Positions 1 through 9,275 of a stretch of 64,000 nt of DNA are shown here, piece after piece (the first letter of the stretch is position 1; each line of letters begins with the position of its first letter). The translations under genes and the position numbers were made by a program. The DNA is from Planctomycetia bacterium (GTDB taxonomy: Bacteria > Planctomycetota > UBA8108 > UBA1146): assembly GCA_012269595.1 (NCBI GenBank), contig JAAXJX010000038.1, forward strand, positions 87,446 to 151,445, in the 5' to 3' direction. The notes under the pieces are model-generated. The model did not search any database. It was not told the origin of the DNA and worked only from the letters and a program-made list of their open reading frames with translations.

Positions 1-9
1 GCCCAAGAA

Positions 10-57
10 TCTTGATAACACCGGGTCTTGGTAACACCTGGTCTTGGTAACACCGAG
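10..57. repeat. Three tandem 16-bp repeats downstream of rpmF
   Basis: Three head-to-tail copies of a 16-base unit (tcttggtaacaccggg with one to three changes) lie at 10-25, 26-41 and 42-57. They sit between the end of rpmF and the window edge. No function can be assigned from the sequence. Confidence 0.75.
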
Positions 58-116
58 TCATGAACCAGAGCCTCTGAAGCAAATTCCTTGCGGGAAACAG
101 CCAGAGAACCGGGTCT

Positions 117-299
117 CTAGAACTCTTCGACCGCCAACAGAGCCCTGCCCCGGTAGGTTCCACAAACGTCACAGATACTGTGAGGGAGGGTCAGGGAATT
201 GCAACGGGTGCACTTGGTGTGAAGGATCGGCCTGACGGCGTCATGAGCCCTGCGCTTGCGCTTGCGGGCCTGATTGGTTTTACGCTGTGGGACTGCCAT
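117..299 (-). CDS. rpmF: 50S ribosomal protein L32
   Basis: L32 is a small zinc-ribbon protein of the large ribosomal subunit. The 60-residue product begins MAVPQRKTNQARKRKRRAH, the classic L32 start, and carries a four-cysteine zinc ribbon (CTRC near residue 31 and CDVC near residue 44), followed by the usual YRGR. The ATG at 299 is chosen because an AGGAG lies 8 bases upstream and because family members start with MAVP; the open frame extends 10 codons further upstream but without family support. It follows alaS on the same strand after about 165 bases. rpmF is often followed by plsX/fabH, which would lie beyond the left edge; this cannot be seen. Confidence 0.95.
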   Translation of the reverse strand: MAVPQRKTNQARKRKRRAHDAVRPILHTKCTRCNSLTLPHSICDVCGTYRGRALLAVEEF

Positions 300-464
300 C
301 GGTCTCGCTCCTGTGTCTGTGGTACCCATGCAATATGGGCTACACCCTGGTTGTTCCTGTCATGGTCTACGGGGGATCAGCAGGGGCATCCCTGACCTAT
401 CCGCACCCGGACGAACCCGGATGTTATGATTGCCTCCCAAAATGGTCAAGAAGATCCGGAGAAC

Positions 465-3104
465 TCAGGAGCCATTTCCAGAGAGTGCCTGGGCCAATTC
501 CGCGGCCATCGCCCCCAGGGCCTCATCCAGCTGATCCACGGCTTTTCCGCCCGCCTGAGCCATATCCGGGCGTCCACCCCCACCGCCACCGAGGATTCCG
601 GCCCCCATCTTGGCGATTTTCCCGCAATGAACCCGGCCCTTGGGGACCTCCTCAGAGGTCCCGCAGATGAAGCGAACCCCGTCTTCCCCGGTCGAGGCGA
701 GGACGAAGGCCCGTTGCCCCTTGCGTCTCTTGAGGGAATCCGCAGCCACGAGAAGCTGGTCCTGAGGTGTGTCGCTCCAATGGGCCACCACCACCTCTCC
801 CGGATCAGCGGGGATTCTTTGGCCGTGCCCCCCCTCCAGATCCGCGAGCAGGTCGCGATTGGACTGGCCAGCGCCCTTGCCTTCACGGAGCTGACGATTC
901 TCCTTGAGGATGGCGGTGAGGCGACCTCCCAGCTCCTCACGGGAACTCTTCATCAGCAATGCAAGGTCCTGAATCAGGTCTTCATTTTCGCGCATTCGCC
1001 GGGCACCCTCAGCGCCGGTCAAAGCCTCCACCCGACGAACACCGGAGGAAACACTGCCCTCACCGGTGATCATCATCGGACCGATTTCGCCGGTGTGGGC
1101 ACAATGGATGCCCCCACAAAGCTCGATGGAAAAATCGCCGATCTCAACCATACGCACCCGGTCACCATATTTCTCACCGAAGAGAGCCATCGCTCCGCGA
1201 TCCTTCGCTTCGTCGATGGGAATATCGTCATGAATGGCGATCTCCTGATCGAGAAGGATCCAGTCCTGGACCTGGCCTTCCACCTCTTTCAACTGCTCTG
1301 GTGACACCTTCTCGTAATGGCTGATGTCAAAGCGCAATCGTTCCGGCGATACGAGGGAGCCCTTCTGCTGAACGTGATCTCCCACCACCTGACGCAATGC
1401 CGCATGGAGCAGATGGGTTGCCGTATGGTTGCGCTGGATATGCTGACGGCGATCAAGGTCGACGCGGGCATGAACTGCGGCCCCCACCTCGATTCCGGCG
1501 GCCTCGACTCCCGAGAGATCGACGGTGTGGAAGAAGGTCCCCTGACCATCTTTTTGACAATCGATCACCGGAACATCAACCCCAACGATGTGCAGGGTTA
1601 CTGTATCCCCTACCTGTCCCCCTGATTCAGCATAGAAGGGCGTACGATCGAGGATGACCCGTCCGTGGTCGCCGTCTGCACTGAATGAGAGGAGGCTGGC
1701 CTCACCTTCGCCGCCGGAATACCCGACAAACTCGGTGGCTCCCCAATTCCCGGCGAGGTCGTTGCGATCGTGACCGGCAACAGCGACTCCGACCTTGTTC
1801 CCCACTCGGCTCCGGGTTCGCTGTTCTTCCATGAGGTTTTCAAACCCGGGACGGTCCACCTCGACCTCGACTTCCCGAGCCATCTGCTCTGTCAGGTCGA
1901 TGGGGAATCCACAGGAATCATGGAGAAAGAATGCGGCACTGGCAGGAAACGCTGTCGCTCCTGTTTTTTCCATTTGAGCCACTTCTTCATCGAATCGGGT
2001 CATGCCGGTTTTCAGGGTCCGGAGGAATTGCTCTTCCTCCTTGAAAATCAACTTGGCAATGAGGTCCTGGCGCTCTTGCAATTCAGGGAATGCTTCGCCC
2101 ATTTCGCGGGTCAGCAGTGGCACCAGCTCATGAAGGAATGGTTTTTCCATTCCCAATTTGTATCCGTAGCGACTCGCCCTGCGCAGAATCCTCCGGAGCA
2201 CGTATCCACGCTCCTCATTGGATGGGAATGCCCCGTCTGCGATGGCAAAGGAGAGGCTGCGGATGTGATCAGAGATCACCCGATGAGGAATTCCCTCGGG
2301 GCCTTTCCTGGGAGCCACCCCCGTGATGTCTCCGATGCCCTCGATCAGGGTCGCCAACAGATCGGTCTCATAAACATCATCCTTGTCCTGAAGGATCATG
2401 GTTATTCGTTCGAGACCCATTCCCGTATCGATACTCGGCTTGGGCAATATGATGCGATCATCCGGTCCACGCTGCTCAAACTGCATGAAGACCAGATTCC
2501 AGATCTCCATCCAGCGATCGCAATCACACACTCCCAAGGCACACTCAGAACCGCAGGAACGCTCTTCCCCACGATCGACATGCAACTCGGAACAGGGGCC
2601 ACAGGGCCCCGTGTCACCCATCGACCAGAAGTTGTCCTTGACCCCGAGGCCCACGATGCGATCGGCAGATACACCGACATGATCACGCCAGATCTCCCGG
2701 GCTTCATCGTCTTCCTCGAAAACGGAGATCCACATGCGGTCGGCATCGATGCCGAAACGCTCGGTGATCAATTCCCAGGCCCAGGCACACGCTTCCTTTT
2801 TGAAGTAATCGCCGAAGGAAAAGTTGCCGAGCATTTCAAAGAAGGTCAGGTGGCGGGCGGTGTAACCCACATTCTCAAGGTCGTTGTGTTTGCCCCCGGC
2901 ACGTATGCACTTCTGGGAAGAACACGCTCTGGAAATCTCGCGGGTCTCCTGGCCGGTGAAGACACCCTTGAACTGGTTCATCCCGGCGTTGGTGAAGAGC
3001 AATGTGGGATCTTCGTGGGGCACGACGGGGCTCGAGGCCACCTTTTCGTGTCCGTGGGACTCGAAGTAATCGAGGAACTGATTACGGATCTCTTTTACAC
3101 GCAT
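465..3104 (-). CDS. alaS: Alanyl-tRNA synthetase
   Basis: Charges tRNA-Ala in the cytoplasm and edits mischarged Ser/Gly. At 879 residues it has the normal family length. Visible features are the N-terminal class II catalytic core (starting near IRNQFLDYFESHGHEKVASS, with TLLFTNAGMNQFK), the editing-domain zinc motif split as HTATH (near residue 565) and CGGIH (near residue 665), and the C-Ala segment ending in a glycine run followed by RPDMAQAGG. The ATG at 3104 has AGGGAAG upstream. It lies between the PfkB kinase and rpmF on the same strand, with 113 bases to the kinase gene. Nothing is missing from the catalytic or editing motifs. Confidence 0.98.
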   Translation of the reverse strand: MRVKEIRNQFLDYFESHGHEKVASSPVVPHEDPTLLFTNAGMNQFKGVFTGQETREISRACSSQKCIRAGGKHNDLENVGYTARHLTFFEMLGNFSFGDYFKKEACAWAWELITERFGIDADRMWISVFEEDDEAREIWRDHVGVSADRIVGLGVKDNFWSMGDTGPCGPCSELHVDRGEERSCGSECALGVCDCDRWMEIWNLVFMQFEQRGPDDRIILPKPSIDTGMGLERITMILQDKDDVYETDLLATLIEGIGDITGVAPRKGPEGIPHRVISDHIRSLSFAIADGAFPSNEERGYVLRRILRRASRYGYKLGMEKPFLHELVPLLTREMGEAFPELQERQDLIAKLIFKEEEQFLRTLKTGMTRFDEEVAQMEKTGATAFPASAAFFLHDSCGFPIDLTEQMAREVEVEVDRPGFENLMEEQRTRSRVGNKVGVAVAGHDRNDLAGNWGATEFVGYSGGEGEASLLSFSADGDHGRVILDRTPFYAESGGQVGDTVTLHIVGVDVPVIDCQKDGQGTFFHTVDLSGVEAAGIEVGAAVHARVDLDRRQHIQRNHTATHLLHAALRQVVGDHVQQKGSLVSPERLRFDISHYEKVSPEQLKEVEGQVQDWILLDQEIAIHDDIPIDEAKDRGAMALFGEKYGDRVRMVEIGDFSIELCGGIHCAHTGEIGPMMITGEGSVSSGVRRVEALTGAEGARRMRENEDLIQDLALLMKSSREELGGRLTAILKENRQLREGKGAGQSNRDLLADLEGGHGQRIPADPGEVVVAHWSDTPQDQLLVAADSLKRRKGQRAFVLASTGEDGVRFICGTSEEVPKGRVHCGKIAKMGAGILGGGGGGRPDMAQAGGKAVDQLDEALGAMAAELAQALSGNGS

Positions 3105-3217
3105 CTTGGCTGCACTTCCCTGAATCCTGGAAACCGGTACTCCTGCCGATATCCCTCGCGGTTCACTTCATCGTCGACCGGCGGAAGAATTCTTCAAGGC
3201 AATCCCGATCGTCACCC

Positions 3218-4147
3218 TCAGATGATTTGCGGAATCTCCACCGGATCCAGTTCGAGCATGTTTCTGTAGGTCTCAAATCGATCCCGAAGATCTCCTGTGG
3301 AGACGTTGTCGAAACCCGTTACACCAAATCCCTGACAGCAGAAGGAAGCGGTCACCGTCCCCCATGCCACCGCCACCTTGAGGGCAGCCAGGTCGGTCCG
3401 CTCACTTTTCATCAGGCAGCCCATGAGGCCGCCCGCAAAGGAATCGCCAGCACCGGTGGGGTCGACCACGTTGGCAAGGGGCAGAGCAGGCAGAGCCACT
3501 TCCCCATCTTCGTGGGAGATGAATGCCCCATGCTGTCCCCGTTTGATAATCACGCAACGGGGGCCCATCTCGCGAATCTTGCGACCGGCGATGATGACGT
3601 TTTTCTCACCGGAGAGTTGCTGCGACTCTTCGTCATTGAGAACCAGTGCATCGACACGAGTCAGCAACGCTTCCAGATCAGGGCGGGCGATGTCGATCCA
3701 GAGGTCCATCGTGTCGACCACTGTGAAGGGGGACGATGAAACCTGATCGAGAACACTGGCCTGGGTCAGCGGAGCTCCGTTTCCAAGAAACAGGAACCCG
3801 GTATCACGATAGGAAGCCGGAAGATCCGGCTTGAAGTTTTCGAAGACATTGAGATCAACACTGAGAGTTTCACGGTGGTCCATGTCATCGAAGTACTTGC
3901 CGGACCAGCGGAAAGTTTCGCCCCCTGTGACCACTTCCAGACCGTCCAGGCAGATCCCGCGGGAAGACATCAATTGACGATGACTGTCGGGGAAATCCTC
4001 ACCGACCACACCGACCAACTGGACTCCTCCGAAATAGGAAGCGGCCATGGAAAAATGGACTGCAGAACCTCCGAGAGCATTTTCCAATGCTCCATCGGGG
4101 GTTTGGATACTGTCAAAGGCAACGCTGCCGACGACGACGAGGGACAT
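3218..4147 (-). CDS. PfkB-family sugar kinase
   Basis: A ribokinase-like (PfkB) kinase of 309 residues, predicted to phosphorylate a sugar or nucleoside with ATP. The N-terminal substrate-binding signature is GGSAVHFSMAA (26-36), and the C-terminal signature DPTGAGDSFAGG (229-240) supplies the anion hole and catalytic Asp235. The substrate cannot be read from the sequence; general sugar, adenosine-type or ribokinase activities are all possible. It lies 35 bases downstream of xseB and 113 bases upstream of alaS on the same strand, so it is probably co-transcribed with both. Confidence 0.9.
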   Translation of the reverse strand: MSLVVVGSVAFDSIQTPDGALENALGGSAVHFSMAASYFGGVQLVGVVGEDFPDSHRQLMSSRGICLDGLEVVTGGETFRWSGKYFDDMDHRETLSVDLNVFENFKPDLPASYRDTGFLFLGNGAPLTQASVLDQVSSSPFTVVDTMDLWIDIARPDLEALLTRVDALVLNDEESQQLSGEKNVIIAGRKIREMGPRCVIIKRGQHGAFISHEDGEVALPALPLANVVDPTGAGDSFAGGLMGCLMKSERTDLAALKVAVAWGTVTASFCCQGFGVTGFDNVSTGDLRDRFETYRNMLELDPVEIPQII

Positions 4148-4182
4148 GATATCCTCCAGGTGACTAGGGTCCTGATCCCGGA

Positions 4183-4422
4183 TCAGGATTCTTCTTCAGG
4201 TTCTTCTTCAGCTTCTTCTTGCAGGCGTTCGGAAACTTCCATGACCCGCAGTTCGGCACGCTTCAATCGGTCTCCACAGATTTTCAGGAGTTCTGCCGCC
4301 CGTTCCACGTCGTCTGCCAGTGCATCTACATCGACTTCACGGGAATCCTCAATACGATCGAGGATGGCATCGATCTCTTCCGTCGCTTCCCGGTAACCGG
4401 GCTGTTTCTTTTTTGCTGCCAT
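4183..4422 (-). CDS. xseB: Exodeoxyribonuclease VII small subunit
   Basis: XseB binds the coiled-coil arm of XseA in the ExoVII complex, which degrades single-stranded DNA from both ends. The 79-residue product is of normal size and has the family pattern: YREATEEIDAILDRIE, then VDVDALADDVERAAELLKICGDRL, a long amphipathic helical pair, and an acidic tail (EEAEEEPEEES). It lies 184 bases downstream of xseA on the same strand, the usual pairing, and 35 bases upstream of the PfkB gene. Confidence 0.93.
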   Translation of the reverse strand: MAAKKKQPGYREATEEIDAILDRIEDSREVDVDALADDVERAAELLKICGDRLKRAELRVMEVSERLQEEAEEEPEEES

Positions 4423-4449
4423 CGCGGCGCAACTCCTTCAGACCTGTTT

Positions 4450-4481
4450 TTCGCAGATCCCTGATTTCGCAGATCCCTGAT
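4450..4481. repeat. Tandem duplication of 16 bp between xseA and xseB
   Basis: The unit ttcgcagatccctgat occurs twice without a spacer (4450-4465 and 4466-4481) in the xseA-xseB gap. A short hairpin, agggct paired with agccct (about 4488-4509), lies next to it. It could be slippage or a processing site; no function is visible. Confidence 0.8.
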
Positions 4482-4606
4482 TATGCCAGGGCTCTTTCCA
4501 AAAAGCCCTCTTCTGAAGCAAGGATCCAGTCTATCGGCTCAGGGAGCCACCGAACAGGTGCACCGCTTCAAAGTTCATGACTTTCCGGGGCACTTTCTAC
4601 CGCAGA

Positions 4607-6343
4607 TTACTCCACACGGGCGTCCACGGAGCCTTCGCTGAGACGGATGTGAAGGCGATCTCCCTTCTCCACTTCGTCACTGTTGCGAACCGTTGTTCCC
4701 TGTTCATTCTTGATCCACGCAAACCCGCGACCGAGGATCTGTTGCGGATCCGCAGATCGATTCCTGCGAATCCTCTGGGCCAGTTGCTCCTGCTCTCGCA
4801 GCAAGGAGCGACTGGCGAGAGAGACCAGTCGCCGCCGGCTCTCGGACCTCACGCGCTGACCATCCTTGAGCCGATTCCCGGCAGCAGAGATCAACCGTTG
4901 GATTCTGGAATCCTGACGTGCTCTCTCCAGTTGGGTTTGTACCGAAGTGGCAGAGTGGATCCGCCGGGTACGCATCAACAGGGCTTCACCTTCTTGCTGA
5001 ATCGCCCGACCCAGTTGACGCTGACAGCGAAGCCTCTGGGCTTCCTTTTTGTCGACCGCCACGGCGAGTGCCCGCTTGCCCAGAAGTGCCACTCTCTTTC
5101 GAGAGTGAATCTGGCGTTCCGTTTCCATCTCGATCAATGCACTGGCCCGATCGACGATCGATTCCGCCGTCCCCACCACCTCATCCCACGATTCCTGAAC
5201 TCTGGAAACCAGATACTGGCCAACCGCGGTGGGAGTCTTTTCCGAATGGGCCAACTCATCGAGAACCGATCGATCCGCATGGTGACCGATGCCGACGACC
5301 ACCTTCACCGGATGCAGCGCCACTGATTTGGCAAGATCGAGGGTGTCAAATGCCATCAGATCTGTGCGCGATCCACCACCGCGAATCACGGCCACCACAT
5401 CAAACTCCGCTTCTCTGGATGCAAAATATGCGAGTGCTTTCAGGAGATCGCCTTCCGCTCCCTCTCCCTGAACCCTTGCACCACAGAGGCTGATCTCAAA
5501 AGCGAACCCCGAACGAACCAATTCATCGTGAAAATCTTTCCAGGCATCACTCCCGGGGCTGGTGACGACCCCGATCCTCAATGGGACCGTCGGCATCTCC
5601 TGATCGAGGTTGTTGCGCTCGACCCCCAGACGACGGACCTCGGCGAGGATTTCCTCACGCCGCCGCGCCAACTCTCCGAGGGTGAATTCGGGGTCGATCT
5701 CCTCCACCGTGACCTGGTACTGGCCACGGGCCACGTAGAGATCCAGACGGACCTTGACGCGGATCTTCAGACCGTCTTCCAGAGGAGTGCCATTTTCCTC
5801 AAGCTTGCGGAAGGAAGCATCACGCCGGAAGTTCCACATCACCGCCGAGACTTCTGCCAGGGGGCGATCCGCTCCCTGCTCTTTTTCAACCAGACGAAAG
5901 TAGAGGTGGGAGGCGTTGCTGCCACGACCAAGACTTCGATCCGCTCCCATGACTTCGCCCTGAAGCCACAGGGTTTTCGGCATGCCCTGGAGGATGGCCA
6001 GCCGGACCTCTTCATTCAGGCGAGAGACGGACCAGTCCGTGGATTCTCCGGAGGCATGGTCCTCTCCGGAGTGTTCTCGGATGGTTTCCGCCTCCTGGGT
6101 CAAACCGGCGATCCCCTCGATCTCGCCGGTCAGCAGTTTCTCCACCTCCGGGGCGGCCTGGAAACCCAGGGGAAGCAAAATCCTCCCCGCTTCGCCAGCG
6201 CTCTCCAGTGGAATCGACCACGCCTTTTCCTCGCGGTGCCAGCGACGGCCGGTGACTTCCTTGACTTCGGCGACCAGTACCGCGTCGTAGGGAAAGCGGA
6301 CCCGTATCCGGCCCTTCTCTGCCCACCACTCCAGAATCTTCAT
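4607..6343 (-). CDS. xseA: Exodeoxyribonuclease VII large subunit with an extra N-terminal module
   Basis: Catalytic subunit of ExoVII. At 578 residues it is longer than usual (about 400-460). The standard protein starts near residue 103 (WSVSRLNEEVRLAI) with an OB-fold, continues through the nuclease core (RIGVVTSPGSDAWKDF, then VVAVIRGGGSRTDL and VGIGHHADRSVLDE), the long coiled-coil arm, and a C-terminal barrel including ILGRGFAWIKNEQG. The first ~62 residues are additional: a compact segment with FPYDAVLVAEVK followed by GRRWHREEKAWSIP, which resembles the HARP/HepA-related DNA-binding repeat of SMARCAL1-like helicases (inference from pattern). The ATG at 6343 has GGAGAG upstream. xseB follows; purH is divergent. 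Confidence 0.95.
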   Translation of the reverse strand: MKILEWWAEKGRIRVRFPYDAVLVAEVKEVTGRRWHREEKAWSIPLESAGEAGRILLPLGFQAAPEVEKLLTGEIEGIAGLTQEAETIREHSGEDHASGESTDWSVSRLNEEVRLAILQGMPKTLWLQGEVMGADRSLGRGSNASHLYFRLVEKEQGADRPLAEVSAVMWNFRRDASFRKLEENGTPLEDGLKIRVKVRLDLYVARGQYQVTVEEIDPEFTLGELARRREEILAEVRRLGVERNNLDQEMPTVPLRIGVVTSPGSDAWKDFHDELVRSGFAFEISLCGARVQGEGAEGDLLKALAYFASREAEFDVVAVIRGGGSRTDLMAFDTLDLAKSVALHPVKVVVGIGHHADRSVLDELAHSEKTPTAVGQYLVSRVQESWDEVVGTAESIVDRASALIEMETERQIHSRKRVALLGKRALAVAVDKKEAQRLRCQRQLGRAIQQEGEALLMRTRRIHSATSVQTQLERARQDSRIQRLISAAGNRLKDGQRVRSESRRRLVSLASRSLLREQEQLAQRIRRNRSADPQQILGRGFAWIKNEQGTTVRNSDEVEKGDRLHIRLSEGSVDARVE

Positions 6344-6484
6344 CGACGATCTCTCCTCGCTCGCTGGACCCTACCCGCCACCCGGGCTAACATCCTGCTT
6401 CGAGTTTGCGATCCACCGGTCGTTTCCTCAAGGTCCGAGGGCAAAACCCCCGGAAAACCACCCGATTTGAAGGAGCCGCAGAGT

Positions 6485-8092
6485 ATGTCGAGTCAGGAAA
6501 ACACTCCCGAGATTCAAGGCGATGAGGACCTGCGCATGATCCGCAGGGCGCTCGTCACCGTCAGTGATAAAACCGGAGTCGTCGACTTCTGTCAGCACCT
6601 GGTTTCTCTGGGGATCGAAATCCTCTCCACCGGCGGAACCGCCAAAACCCTGCGTGACGCGGGAATCACGGTTCGTCCCGTGGAAGATGTCACCGGTTTC
6701 CCGGAGATGATGGACGGTCGTATCAAGACACTCCACCCGCGGATTCATGGAGGACTGCTGGCACGTCGCTCCGTTCCCGGCGATCTCGAGTCGTGTGACG
6801 AGTACGGAATCCCGCCCATCGATCTGCTCGTGGTCAATCTGTATCCCTTTGAGAGAACCGCCGCATCGGGAGCCTCTTTCGCCGACACGATTGAGCAAAT
6901 CGACATCGGAGGACCGGCGATGGTGCGTGCCGCCGCCAAAAACCATCCGGATGTGGCAGTAGTCGTCGATCCTGCCAGTTACCCGGCACTGACCCACGAA
7001 CTTCTGGAGAGCAACGGGCAACTTTGTGGCGATACCCGTAACCGCCTCGCTCTCGAGGCCTTCCGCCGCACGGCCGCCTACGATGCATCCATCTCCAACT
7101 GGCTCGGCCAGCAATTGGAGGGACCCTTCCCTGCGACCGTCACCGAACAGTGGTACCAGGTCGGTGGCCTCCGCTATGGGGAGAACCCCCATCAGGAAGC
7201 CGCGTGGTATCAGCGGAATGATGGAGACAGCTTTTCCATCGCCGAGGCGACCTGCCACGGAGGCAAGGAACTCTCCTACAACAACATTCTCGACGCTGCA
7301 GCGGCCATCGATTGCTGCCGTGGACTGGAAGGCACTGCTGCTGTCATCGTCAAGCACTGCCTCCCCTGTGGAGCGGCGGAGGCCGACTCCCTCGATCAGG
7401 CCTTTGACGCCGCCCTCGCCGGTGATCCGGTGAGTGCTTTCGGTGGCATTCTGGCCCTCTCCGAACCACTGACGGTCGACCTCGCCCGTCGTATCAGCAC
7501 CCCGGACCACTTCTTCGAAGTGATCCACGCCCCCGCCTATGAGGAGGGCGCCATCGAGGCCATTCAGGGTGGTGCCAAATGGGGTTCCTCCTGCCGAATC
7601 CTCGAGGGCGGTTTCTTCGCAGACGAAGGTGCAGTGCCCATCGAGGCCCGGGCCGTCCCCGGGGCGATGCTCTTGCAAACCCGTGACATTCCGCAGAAAA
7701 CCCGGGATGATTACGAAGTTGTGACCGACAGGGCCCCCACAGATGAAGAGTGGCGCGATCTCCTCTTCGGCTGGCGGGTATTGCCCCACGTGCGCTCTAA
7801 CGGGATTCTTCTGGCCCAGTCCAATGCCGTCGTCGGCGTCGGTGCAGGCCAGCCGAGCAGGGTGGACGCCGTGCACATCGCCTGCAGAAAGGCCGCTGAC
7901 AAGGCTCAGGGATCATCCCTCGCCTCGGACGCGTTCTTCCCTTTCCCGGATGGTGTCGAAGCCGCCATCGAGGCGGGAGTCAGTGCCGTGATCCAGCCGG
8001 GAGGTTCCCGCAGGGATGGCGAAGTGATCGAGGCCGCCAACAAGGCTGGTATCGCCATGGTCTTCACCGGAGAGAGACACTTCCGTCACTAG
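6485..8092 (+). CDS. purH: Bifunctional AICAR transformylase / IMP cyclohydrolase
   Basis: Carries out the last two steps of IMP synthesis. The 535-residue protein has the N-terminal cyclohydrolase ([49 protein letters not shown]) and the C-terminal transformylase ([63 protein letters not shown]). The frame stays open almost 1 kb upstream, but that part is antisense to xseA; the ATG at 6485 has AAGGAG nearby and starts just before the conserved core. A small membrane protein follows after 7 bases, then lepB. Confidence 0.97.
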   Translation: MSSQENTPEIQGDEDLRMIRRALVTVSDKTGVVDFCQHLVSLGIEILSTGGTAKTLRDAGITVRPVEDVTGFPEMMDGRIKTLHPRIHGGLLARRSVPGDLESCDEYGIPPIDLLVVNLYPFERTAASGASFADTIEQIDIGGPAMVRAAAKNHPDVAVVVDPASYPALTHELLESNGQLCGDTRNRLALEAFRRTAAYDASISNWLGQQLEGPFPATVTEQWYQVGGLRYGENPHQEAAWYQRNDGDSFSIAEATCHGGKELSYNNILDAAAAIDCCRGLEGTAAVIVKHCLPCGAAEADSLDQAFDAALAGDPVSAFGGILALSEPLTVDLARRISTPDHFFEVIHAPAYEEGAIEAIQGGAKWGSSCRILEGGFFADEGAVPIEARAVPGAMLLQTRDIPQKTRDDYEVVTDRAPTDEEWRDLLFGWRVLPHVRSNGILLAQSNAVVGVGAGQPSRVDAVHIACRKAADKAQGSSLASDAFFPFPDGVEAAIEAGVSAVIQPGGSRRDGEVIEAANKAGIAMVFTGERHFRH

Positions 8093-8099
8093 GAGTCGA

Positions 8100-8585
8100 A
8101 TGAAATCCTTCATCGCCTTTCTGAAAGCGGTTCGATTCCTGTGGATCGCCCTTTACTGGGTTTCACTGATCGTACTGATCGGCTTCTACGACTGGGTGAC
8201 CACGAACCTCATCAGTCCGGACGGATTCTGGCGTGTCGTCGGCTCCCTCTTCCTCGGGGGATTGCTGATGGAACACTACCTGGGAGTTCTCACCCGCAAG
8301 CGGCAAAGCCTGCTGGCCCGTTCGCTGATTCAACTGCAGCCAGGCCTGAAACATGATGGAGCAGTCAGCATCCTCATCGATGCCCTTGAAAACGCCGAGG
8401 CGGAAACTGCAAAAACGGTCCATGAAGAATTGGTCAGGCTGACCGGTCAGGATTTTGGCCTCGAAGCTCACCGCTGGCGCCAATGGCTGCGCCAGGAGGA
8501 GCAAAAGGTTCAGGGTTCCCCCCTGCTGGCCAGAGAGTTCGAAGACAAAAGTGAGAACTCGGACAGGGTGGGCAAGCAGGCATGA
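8100..8585 (+). CDS. Small membrane protein of unknown function
   Basis: A 161-residue protein not assigned to a named family. The N-terminal part has two hydrophobic segments (about residues 12-30 and 40-58), followed by a basic and then helical soluble tail. The tail contains ALENAEAETAKTVHEELVRLTGQDFG, which resembles a single HEAT-like helical pair of the type seen in planctomycete proteins. AGGAG lies just upstream of the ATG. It starts 7 bases after purH and its stop overlaps the lepB start by 4 bases (ATGA), so the three genes are probably one operon. Its position next to lepB could suggest an envelope role, but this is only context. Confidence 0.8.
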   Translation: MKSFIAFLKAVRFLWIALYWVSLIVLIGFYDWVTTNLISPDGFWRVVGSLFLGGLLMEHYLGVLTRKRQSLLARSLIQLQPGLKHDGAVSILIDALENAEAETAKTVHEELVRLTGQDFGLEAHRWRQWLRQEEQKVQGSPLLAREFEDKSENSDRVGKQA

Positions 8586-9202
8586 GTGGATTTGAATCCC
8601 CCCCCGACCCATTGAATCCCGAAGAGGCGTCTAACCCGGGTGAGGTGGCTTCCGATACTCCGGAAGTCGAAAAGACTCCCCGTCTCAGCCCCTTCAGGAG
8701 AATCACTCTGGAGGTGTTGCTGGTGGTCGGGATCGCCTTCCCGTTGGCACTGGTCCTGCACACCTTCGTCACCCAGGTCTATGCCATCAGTGGCCATTCG
8801 ATGGAACCGACCCTCTTTGACGGCGAACGGGTCATGGTCGACAAGGTCAGCCCCGCCATCGCTGAAATCTCAAGGGGAGACCTGGTGATCTTTGCCTCTC
8901 CTGAAGACACCTCCAAAAACCTGATCAAGCGCGTCATCGGTCTGGCCGGTGACAAGATCGAGCTGATCGGTGAAATGGTCTACCTCAACGATCAACCTCT
9001 GCGAGAAGGCTACACACGACGCACCATCTTCCCCCAGAAACCGGGGGAATCGACGATCGTCGAAGAGGGATCGATGTACGTCCTCGGTGACAACAGGCCC
9101 CAGAGCCGCGACAGTCGCGACTTCGGAACGGTAACCCTCGACCAGGTCAAGGGCAGGGTGCTTCTGCGGTTGTGGCCTCTGGACGCGTTGAAGTTCTTCT
9201 AG
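8582..9202 (+). CDS. lepB: Signal peptidase I
   Basis: Membrane serine protease (S26) that cleaves signal peptides on the outer face of the inner membrane. In the 206-residue product a Glu/Pro-rich cytoplasmic N-terminus (1-35) is followed by a transmembrane helix (about 42-60). The nucleophile Ser73 lies in SGHSMEPTL, the general base Lys116 in NLIKRVIGLAGD, and the family's C-terminal box YVLGDNRPQSRDSRDFG is present. The start overlaps the preceding stop (ATGA). A bidirectional terminator follows. Confidence 0.96.
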   Translation: MSGFESPPDPLNPEEASNPGEVASDTPEVEKTPRLSPFRRITLEVLLVVGIAFPLALVLHTFVTQVYAISGHSMEPTLFDGERVMVDKVSPAIAEISRGDLVIFASPEDTSKNLIKRVIGLAGDKIELIGEMVYLNDQPLREGYTRRTIFPQKPGESTIVEEGSMYVLGDNRPQSRDSRDFGTVTLDQVKGRVLLRLWPLDALKFF

Positions 9203-9217
9203 GCCACGGCCCAAACA

Positions 9218-9256
9218 AAAAAAGGGTCTGTGCTCTGTGAGCACAGACCCTTTTTT
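9218..9256. terminator. Bidirectional rho-independent terminator
   Basis: A perfect 18-bp inverted repeat (9218-9235 and 9239-9256, core gggtctgtgctc) with a 3-base loop, flanked by an A-run on the left and a T-run on the right. It separates convergent lepB and the outer-membrane protein gene and can serve both strands. Confidence 0.93.
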
Positions 9257-9275
9257 GATGGAATCAGTTCCGATC

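Noticed and set aside
426..1304. Long plus-strand open frame across alaS
   Set aside because: Antisense to an unmistakable alaS; no ribosome site, no family-like composition.
1770..3269. 499-codon plus-strand frame across alaS and the kinase end
   Set aside because: Antisense shadow produced by high GC codon bias in the real genes.
5528..6484. Large N-terminal extension of purH
   Set aside because: This part is antisense to xseA; the ribosome site and family homology start at 6485.
6428..7876. 482-codon minus-strand frame within purH
   Set aside because: Antisense to purH, which has all catalytic motifs.
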